Both the position numbers and the translations under genes were made by a program. Positions 58,663 through 64,000 of a stretch of 64,000 bases of DNA are shown here, in pieces (the first letter of the stretch is position 1; the number at the start of each line of letters is the position of its first letter). The DNA lies in assembly GCF_001691555.1 (NCBI RefSeq), contig NZ_MAYN01000008.1, positions 2,156,766-2,220,765 of the forward strand. Direction: 5' to 3'. The DNA comes from Pantoea eucrina (lineage in GTDB: Bacteria; Pseudomonadota; Gammaproteobacteria; Enterobacterales; Enterobacteriaceae). The notes below the pieces were generated by a model. The model had not been told where the DNA came from. It saw nothing but the letters and a program-made list of their open reading frames with translations, and searched no databases.

Positions 58663-58732
58663 TGTCCATCCGCCTGTTCTCACCGCACAGCAGGGAAAAG
58701 CAACGCTTCCCCGCCGTGCGGTGTATCTTCTG

Positions 58733-59671
58733 ATGACCCCCTCTGCTATGTCCTCCTGTACCGGTCGCTTCGCCCCTTCGCCCTCCGGCGATCTTCATTT
58801 TGGTTCCCTGATTGCTGCTCTGGGCAGTTACCTCAGCGCGCGCGCGCAGCAGGGCCGCTGGCTGGTCCGTATTGAAGATATCGATCCGCCGCGTGAAGTC
58901 CCGGGTGCAGCCACGCGCATTCTGCAGCAGCTGGAACATTACGGGCTGGAGTGGGATGGCGATGTCATGTGGCAGTCACAGCGGCATGAGGCGTATCGGG
59001 CGGCGCTGGCCTGGCTAAGGACACACCGCCAGAGTTATTTCTGCACCTGCAGCCGTCGGCGTATTCAGCAGCTGGGGGGGTATTATGATGGTCACTGTCG
59101 CGACCGCCAGCTGCCGCCGGATAACGCGGCACTGCGCCTGCGCCAGCATGCGCCGGTCTGGCATTTTACCGACCGGCTGCGCGGGGAACTGCTGGCGGAT
59201 CGTCAGCTGGCAGAAGAGGATTTTATTATCCATCGCCGGGACGGGCTGTTCGCCTATAACCTGGCGGTGGTGGTCGACGATCATGATCAGGGCGTTACTG
59301 AAATTGTGCGCGGCGCTGATTTAATCGCCCCCACGGTGCGCCAGATTGCACTCTACCAGCAGTTAGGCTGGTCGCCGCCGGCATACCTGCATCTGCCGCT
59401 GGCAATCACCGCGGACGGCAATAAACTCTCCAAGCAGAATCACGCCCCTGCCCTGCCCGCAGGCGATCCGCGTCCGCTGCTGGTGCAGGCGCTGCGTTTT
59501 CTCGGGCAGCCGGTAGCGGAAGGCTGGCAGGATAGCCCGCTGGCGTCGCTGCTGAGCCAGGCCGTTACGCGCTGGTCACCGGCGCAGATCCCGTTACATG
59601 ACGCGCTGAAGCCGGATGAAATGACAACGCCATTCCTAAATGGTTCGCAACAGGCTATGATTAGCCGCTGA
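58733..59671 (+). CDS. gluQ: Glutamyl-Q tRNA(Asp) synthetase
   Basis: GluQ (YadB) resembles the catalytic half of glutamyl-tRNA synthetase and attaches glutamate to queuosine-34 of tRNA-Asp. The class I signature is [20 protein letters not shown], and the KMSKS-like site is NKLSKQNHA. The zinc site is CTCS, with a Tyr and Cys further on (YYDGHC). No anticodon-binding domain is present. The start is uncertain between 58733 and 58748; neither has a strong ribosome-binding site. It lies 70 nt after dksA. Confidence 0.93.
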   Translation: MTPSAMSSCTGRFAPSPSGDLHFGSLIAALGSYLSARAQQGRWLVRIEDIDPPREVPGAATRILQQLEHYGLEWDGDVMWQSQRHEAYRAALAWLRTHRQSYFCTCSRRRIQQLGGYYDGHCRDRQLPPDNAALRLRQHAPVWHFTDRLRGELLADRQLAEEDFIIHRRDGLFAYNLAVVVDDHDQGVTEIVRGADLIAPTVRQIALYQQLGWSPPAYLHLPLAITADGNKLSKQNHAPALPAGDPRPLLVQALRFLGQPVAEGWQDSPLASLLSQAVTRWSPAQIPLHDALKPDEMTTPFLNGSQQAMISR

Positions 59672-59711
59672 TTTTATTACCACCCATTTTTTGTCACTGT
59701 CGAGGTGTCCC

Positions 59712-61133
59712 ATTTTTACCCGAGTCGCTAATTTTTGCCGGAGAGTCCTCAAGCGTGACGAGGAGGTGCCTGAAGAGGTGGAAGCTGAAAACCAGATGAC
59801 CATCATTCCCCGGGAAAACCATAACATCTCACGCAAAGATATCAGCGAAAACGCCCTTAAGGTGCTCTATCGCCTGAATAAAGCGGGCTTTGAAGCTTAC
59901 CTGGTCGGCGGCGGCGTACGCGACCTGCTGCTGGGTAAAAAGCCGAAAGATTTCGACGTGACGACCAACGCCACGCCAGAGCAGATGCGCAAACTGTTCC
60001 GTAACTGCCGTCTGGTTGGCCGCCGCTTCCGTCTGGCGCACGTGATGTTTGGGCCGGAAGTGATCGAGGTAGCGACCTTCCGCGGCCATCATCAGGAAGA
60101 GAGCGACGACGATCGCAACAGCTCGCAGCGCGGCCAGAACGGCATGCTGCTGCGCGACAATATTTTCGGCAGCATCGAAGACGATGCGCAGCGCCGCGAT
60201 CTCACCATCAACAGCCTCTACTACAGCGTGGCGGATTTCACGGTCCGTGATTATGTGGGTGGCCTGCAGGATCTGCAGGAGGGCGTGGTACGCCTGATTG
60301 GCGATCCGGAAACGCGCTACCGCGAAGATCCGGTACGCATGCTGCGCGTGGTGCGCTTTGCCGCCAAACTTAATATGCAGATTGCACCGGCAACCGCCGA
60401 GCCGATCCCGCGTCTGGCAACGCTGCTGAATGACGTGCCCCCTGCCCGCCTGTTTGAAGAAGCGCTGAAGCTGCTGCAGGCTGGCTACGGCTATCGCACC
60501 TGGCAGATGCTGTGTGAATATCAGCTCTTCCAGCCGCTGTTCCCGACGCTGGCGCGTCATTTTACCGAACAGGGCGACAGCATGATGGAGCGCATGGTGG
60601 CGCAGGTGCTGAAAAACACCGATACCCGCCTGCACAACGATTTGCGTGTCAATCCGGCGTTTCTGTTTGCCGCTATGTTCTGGTACCCGCAGCTGGAATC
60701 CGCTGAGCGTATCGCTCAGGAGAGCGGCCTGACCTACTACGACGCTTTTGCGCTATCCATGAACGATACGCTGGATGAAGCGTGTCGCGCGCTGGCGATC
60801 CCGAAACGCATTACCACCCTGGTCCGCGATATCTGGCAGCTGCAGCTGCGTATGTCGCGTCGCCACGGTAAACGCGCGTGGAAACTGATGGAGCATCCGA
60901 AGTTCCGCGCCGCTTACGATCTGCTGGCGCTGCGTGCCGATGTGGAAAAGAACCCGGAGCTGCAGCGTCTTACTCAGTGGTGGGGTGAATTCCAGGCGGC
61001 CGTTCCGGTCCAGCAGAAAACCATGCTGAACACGCTGGGCGACGATCCGCAGCCGCGTCGTAAACCGCGCCGTCCGCGCCGTCGCTCTGCCGGTCCGCGT
61101 CGTGAGCAGGATAACAGCAGCAGCGCATCATGA
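59712..61133 (+). CDS. pcnB: Poly(A) polymerase I, AUU start codon
   Basis: PcnB adds poly(A) tails to RNA, promoting decay, and controls ColE1-type plasmid copy number. The nucleotidyltransferase domain has [13 protein letters not shown] and the catalytic pair Asp80/Asp82 in PKDFDV. RNA-binding domains and a basic C-terminal tail follow. E. coli pcnB starts with AUU. Here ATT at 59712 lies just after GAGGTG and begins the conserved [12 protein letters not shown] block, giving 473 residues. No ATG occurs before codon 29 (59796). The stop overlaps folK (ATGA). Confidence 0.92.
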   Translation: MFTRVANFCRRVLKRDEEVPEEVEAENQMTIIPRENHNISRKDISENALKVLYRLNKAGFEAYLVGGGVRDLLLGKKPKDFDVTTNATPEQMRKLFRNCRLVGRRFRLAHVMFGPEVIEVATFRGHHQEESDDDRNSSQRGQNGMLLRDNIFGSIEDDAQRRDLTINSLYYSVADFTVRDYVGGLQDLQEGVVRLIGDPETRYREDPVRMLRVVRFAAKLNMQIAPATAEPIPRLATLLNDVPPARLFEEALKLLQAGYGYRTWQMLCEYQLFQPLFPTLARHFTEQGDSMMERMVAQVLKNTDTRLHNDLRVNPAFLFAAMFWYPQLESAERIAQESGLTYYDAFALSMNDTLDEACRALAIPKRITTLVRDIWQLQLRMSRRHGKRAWKLMEHPKFRAAYDLLALRADVEKNPELQRLTQWWGEFQAAVPVQQKTMLNTLGDDPQPRRKPRRPRRRSAGPRREQDNSSSAS

Positions 61134-61615
61134 CTCGCGTCTACCTTGCCCTGGGCAGTAACCTTGCCGATCCGCTGCATCAGATTGATGCAGCGCTCGC
61201 CGCGCTGGATACGCTGCCGGAGACCTCCCGCGTGGCGACCTCATCGTTCTATCGCACGCCACCCTATGGCCCGGCCGACCAGCCCGACTACCTGAACGCG
61301 GTGGTCGCGCTTGACACCCAGCTGCTGCCCGAAACGCTGCTGGATCACACTCAGCATATTGAGCTGGAACATGGCCGCGTACGCAAAGCCGAGCGCTGGG
61401 GGCCGCGTACGCTGGATATCGATATCATGCTGTTTGGCAATCAGGTTATTCATACCCCGCGTTTAACCGTACCGCACTATGATATGCACAACCGTGCATT
61501 TATGCTGCTGCCGCTGCTGGAGGTTGCGCCTGGTCTGCGCCTGCCCGATGGCCGGCCACTGAGCGGCGTGCTCGCCACGCTGGACTGCAGTGAAATCACG
61601 CTCTGGTCCGTCTGA
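61130..61615 (+). CDS. folK: 2-amino-4-hydroxy-6-hydroxymethyldihydropteridine pyrophosphokinase
   Basis: FolK pyrophosphorylates the pterin in folate synthesis. The 161-residue protein has the N-terminal [12 protein letters not shown], the pterin contact [11 protein letters not shown], and the signature [15 protein letters not shown] with the two metal Asp residues. It overlaps pcnB by 4 nt. In E. coli a fimbrial operon separates folK and panB; here panB follows after 81 nt. Confidence 0.96.
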   Translation: MTRVYLALGSNLADPLHQIDAALAALDTLPETSRVATSSFYRTPPYGPADQPDYLNAVVALDTQLLPETLLDHTQHIELEHGRVRKAERWGPRTLDIDIMLFGNQVIHTPRLTVPHYDMHNRAFMLLPLLEVAPGLRLPDGRPLSGVLATLDCSEITLWSV

Positions 61616-61696
61616 ACCGCGATAATTTCCTGCCGGTCATATCCGCCCTGCAATCAATCCAGTACACTGCGCGCATCAGAAACGCCGGAGATTGCG

Positions 61697-62491
61697 ATGA
61701 AACCAACCACTATCTCTCATCTGCGCCAGCTGAAAGCCAGCGGGCGCCGCTTTGCCACCCTGACTGCTTATGATTTCAGCTTTGCCCGCCTGTTTGCCGA
61801 TGAAGGCATTCAGGTGATGCTGATTGGCGATTCGCTGGGTATGACGGTACAGGGGCATGATTCCACGCTGCCGGTGACGGTCGCCGATATCGCCTATCAT
61901 ACCGCCGCCGTACGTCGGGGTGCACCGCAGGCGCTGGTCATGGCTGACCTGCCGTTTATGAGCTATGCCACCCCGGAGCAGACTTTTACCAGTGCCGCAC
62001 AGCTGATGCGCGCCGGTGCCAATATGGTCAAGCTGGAAGGCGGAGCCTGGCTGGCAGAGAGCGTACGCCTGTTAACCGAGCGCGCCGTGCCGGTCTGCGG
62101 CCATCTTGGCCTGACGCCGCAGTCGGTCAATATCTTTGGCGGTTATAAAGTGCAGGGCCGGGATGAGGCGGGCGCTGAACGTCTGCTGTCAGACGCTCTG
62201 GCGCTGGAAGCGGCTGGCGCGCAGCTGATGGTGCTGGAGTGCGTTCCGGTTGCGCTGGCGGCGCGCATCACCCAGGCGCTGACCATCCCGGTGATCGGCA
62301 TCGGTGCAGGCAACGTCACCGATGGTCAGATTCTGGTGATGCATGACGCCTTCGGTATCACCGGCGGCCACATTCCAAAATTTGCTAAAAATTTCCTCGC
62401 CGAAACCGGCGACATTCGCGCGGCAATTCGCCAGTATATTGCCGACGTTGAGGCAGGCACCTATCCTGCCGCCGAACACAGCTTCTTCTGA
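61697..62491 (+). CDS. panB: 3-methyl-2-oxobutanoate hydroxymethyltransferase
   Basis: PanB makes ketopantoate from ketoisovalerate and methylene-THF, the first step of pantothenate synthesis. The 264-residue length equals E. coli. Metal residues lie in [12 protein letters not shown] and [12 protein letters not shown], and the catalytic Glu is near [24 protein letters not shown] precedes the ATG. The panC gene follows after 15 nt. Confidence 0.97.
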   Translation: MKPTTISHLRQLKASGRRFATLTAYDFSFARLFADEGIQVMLIGDSLGMTVQGHDSTLPVTVADIAYHTAAVRRGAPQALVMADLPFMSYATPEQTFTSAAQLMRAGANMVKLEGGAWLAESVRLLTERAVPVCGHLGLTPQSVNIFGGYKVQGRDEAGAERLLSDALALEAAGAQLMVLECVPVALAARITQALTIPVIGIGAGNVTDGQILVMHDAFGITGGHIPKFAKNFLAETGDIRAAIRQYIADVEAGTYPAAEHSFF

Positions 62492-62506
62492 ATCCGGAGA
62501 TTTATC

Positions 62507-63361
62507 GTGTTGATCATTGAAACGCTGCCGATGCTGCGCCGGGAGATCCGTCGCTGGCGGCAGGCGGGCAAACGTATCGCCCTGGTGCCCACGATGGGCA
62601 ATCTGCATGATGGCCATCTGACGCTGGTCGATGAAGCCCGCCAGCGGGCTGACGTAGTTGTGGTCTCGGTGTTTGTTAACCCGATGCAGTTTGACCGCGC
62701 GGATGACCTTGCACGCTATCCGCGCACGCTGCAGGACGATTGCGAAAAGCTTAACCGTCACGGTGTGGATGTGGTGTTTGCGCCGGCCCCGCAGGCGATC
62801 TATCCGCAGGGTACAGAGAACCAGACGTTTGTTGAGGTGCCGGTGCTCTCCACGCTGCTGGAGGGCGCCAGCCGGCCGGGCCACTTCCGCGGGGTCGCCA
62901 CGGTTGTCAGCAAACTCTTTAACCTCGTGCAGCCTGATGTCGCCTGTTTTGGCGAAAAGGATTTTCAGCAGCTGGCGATCATACGCAGACTGGTCGCAGA
63001 TATGGGCTTTGATATCGACATTGTCGGTGTGCCCACGGTGCGGGCTAAAGATGGGCTGGCACTGAGTTCGCGCAATGGCTACCTTACTGCCGATGAACGC
63101 AGGCTGGCACCGGGTCTGAGCCAGGTGATGCGCAGTATGGCGGAGCGGCTCAGCAACGGCGAACGCCACATTGATGAGATTATTGAGCAGGCAAATACGG
63201 CGCTGCAGGAAAAGGGGTTTCGTCCTGACGGAGTGGCAATCTGCGATGCCGACACGCTGCAGCCGCTGACGGTGGAGAGCCAGCGCGCGGTGATCCTGAT
63301 GGCCGCCTGGCTCGGCAATGCGCGTCTGATTGATAACCAGCAAGTGGATCTGATGGCGTAA
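62507..63361 (+). CDS. panC: Pantothenate synthetase
   Basis: PanC condenses pantoate and beta-alanine with ATP. The 284-residue length is near E. coli's 283. The nucleotidyltransferase HIGH-like site is [13 protein letters not shown] and the KMSKS-like site is [17 protein letters not shown] and [10 protein letters not shown] are also conserved. The start is GTG at 62507 with CGGAGA upstream, as in E. coli. It is the middle gene of panBCD. Confidence 0.97.
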   Translation: MLIIETLPMLRREIRRWRQAGKRIALVPTMGNLHDGHLTLVDEARQRADVVVVSVFVNPMQFDRADDLARYPRTLQDDCEKLNRHGVDVVFAPAPQAIYPQGTENQTFVEVPVLSTLLEGASRPGHFRGVATVVSKLFNLVQPDVACFGEKDFQQLAIIRRLVADMGFDIDIVGVPTVRAKDGLALSSRNGYLTADERRLAPGLSQVMRSMAERLSNGERHIDEIIEQANTALQEKGFRPDGVAICDADTLQPLTVESQRAVILMAAWLGNARLIDNQQVDLMA

Positions 63362-63397
63362 GCCGTCGTTTAAATAGCAGCTTAAGGGTATACCGTG

Positions 63398-63778
63398 ATG
63401 ATTCGTACTGTTCTGCAGGGCAAACTGCACCGCGTTAAAGTGACGCAGGCCGATCTGCACTATGAAGGCTCCTGCGCGATCGATCAGGATTTTCTCGATG
63501 CCGCCGGCATTCTGCAATATGAAGCGATCGATATTTACAACGTGACCAACGGCCAGCGTTTCTCCACCTACGCCATCGCCGCCGAGCGGGGATCAAAAAT
63601 TATCTCCGTAAACGGTGCCGCCGCGCGCTGCGCCTGTGCCGGAGACATCATGATTATCTGTTCTTACGTGCAGGTAGAGGATGAGGTGGCGCGCAGCTGG
63701 CAGCCAAAGGTGGCCTATTTTGAGGGCGATAATGAGATGAAACGTCTTGCCCGGGCGCTGCCGGTTCAGGTCGCGTAG
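63398..63778 (+). CDS. panD: Aspartate 1-decarboxylase (proenzyme)
   Basis: PanD decarboxylates aspartate to beta-alanine for PanC. The 126-residue proenzyme cleaves itself between Gly24 and Ser25 in HYEGSCAID, making the pyruvoyl cofactor. I chose the ATG at 63398 because it starts [15 protein letters not shown] as in E. coli. The GTG just before it is also possible. Cleavage in E. coli needs the accessory PanZ, encoded elsewhere. In E. coli rpnC separates panC and panD; here the spacer is 36 nt. Confidence 0.97.
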   Translation: MIRTVLQGKLHRVKVTQADLHYEGSCAIDQDFLDAAGILQYEAIDIYNVTNGQRFSTYAIAAERGSKIISVNGAAARCACAGDIMIICSYVQVEDEVARSWQPKVAYFEGDNEMKRLARALPVQVA

Positions 63779-63813
63779 CGTTCAGCCCGATTGCGCTGAG
63801 CGGCCAGAAACAC

Positions 63814-63845
63814 CAGGGGCGCCCTTCCGGCGCCCCTGTTTATTA
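63814..63845. terminator. Terminator between panD and yadH
   Basis: CAGGGGCGCC (63814-63823) pairs with GGCGCCCCTG (63829-63838) with a CTTCC loop and a TTTATTAT tail on the plus strand. Confidence 0.85.
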
Positions 63846-63864
63846 TCCGCTTGCTGAATGACAT

Positions 63865-64000
63865 TCAGGTGCGTAAGCCGCGACCGCGCTGGATCAGCGT
63901 ATACACCAGCACATAGAACACGACGATAAACGCCATCAGTACCGACAGCGTAAACACCAGCGGCACATCGTTGATGCCGAGGAAGCCGTACCGGAAGCCG
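63865..64000 (-). CDS. yadH: ABC transporter permease YadH, C-terminal fragment at window edge
   Basis: Only the last 44 codons are present. They read GFRYGFLGINDVPLVFTLSV, a final membrane helix, and QRGRGLRT before the stop. This closely matches the C-terminus of E. coli YadH, the permease of the ABC-2 type YadGH transporter of unknown substrate. The gene continues beyond the window. Confidence 0.88.
   Translation of the reverse strand, partial: GFRYGFLGINDVPLVFTLSVLMAFIVVFYVLVYTLIQRGRGLRT

Noticed and set aside
62189..63517. 442-codon minus-strand frame opposite panB-panC
   Set aside because: It is antisense to two conserved genes and its translation resembles no family.

Overview
The window is a stretch of the chromosomal backbone of an enterobacterium. 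Gene content and order follow the Escherichia coli K-12 gmhB-to-yadH region almost gene for gene, in mirror orientation, and most products are close to E. coli proteins in length and motifs. Several differences (no yaeQ/nlpE/yaeF, no yaeI, no yadS, no clcA, no yad fimbrial operon between folK and panB, plus an extra c-type cytochrome next to tilS) suggest an Erwiniaceae member such as Pantoea or Erwinia. That placement is inference, since no 16S sequence is present. I see no prophage, insertion sequence, CRISPR array or tRNA gene.

Layout. 1-6.4 kb: gmhB, its far side running into what looks like the upstream part of an rRNA P1 promoter, then the D-methionine importer metNIQ under a MetJ box, rcsF-trmO and proS. 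6.4-11.9 kb: arfB, yaeP-rof, a small cytochrome c, tilS, a VOC protein (yaeR) and lysine decarboxylase. 12-26.8 kb: a long minus-strand block, uppS-cdsA-rseP-bamA-skp-lpxD-fabZ-lpxA-lpxB-rnhB-dnaE-accA. It links undecaprenyl and phospholipid precursors, outer-membrane protein assembly, lipid A synthesis, fatty acid synthesis and DNA replication. 26.9-31.9 kb: dxr, frr, pyrH, tsf and rpsB, also minus, with the structured rpsB leader. 32-37.1 kb, plus strand: map, glnD, dapD, yaeH. 37.1-43.9 kb: cdaR, degP, dgt, then mtnN-btuF, a small unknown secreted protein, and erpA. 44-57 kb: hemL, the fhuACDB ferrichrome system under a Fur box, mrcB and hrpB. 56.7-64 kb, plus strand: thpR, sfsA, dksA, gluQ, pcnB, folK and panBCD, then the C-terminus of the ABC permease yadH on the minus strand.

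How the genes work together. The window is mostly envelope biogenesis (lpxA/B/D, bamA, skp, degP, rseP, mrcB, cdsA, uppS, dxr), translation and RNA processing (rpsB, tsf, frr, proS, tilS, trmO, gluQ, pcnB, map, arfB) and cofactor supply (panBCD, folK, hemL, erpA, btuF). I found no clear new multi-gene system. The most unusual items are the AUU start of pcnB, a polyglutamine expansion in PBP1B, a short disulfide-capable secreted protein between btuF and erpA, a monohaem cytochrome overlapping tilS, a FhuA that lacks the phage-binding loop insert, and several intergenic RNA structures (a promoter inside a terminator hairpin before hemL, hairpins covering the Shine-Dalgarno of arfB and yaeR, a 13-bp inverted repeat before yaeH).
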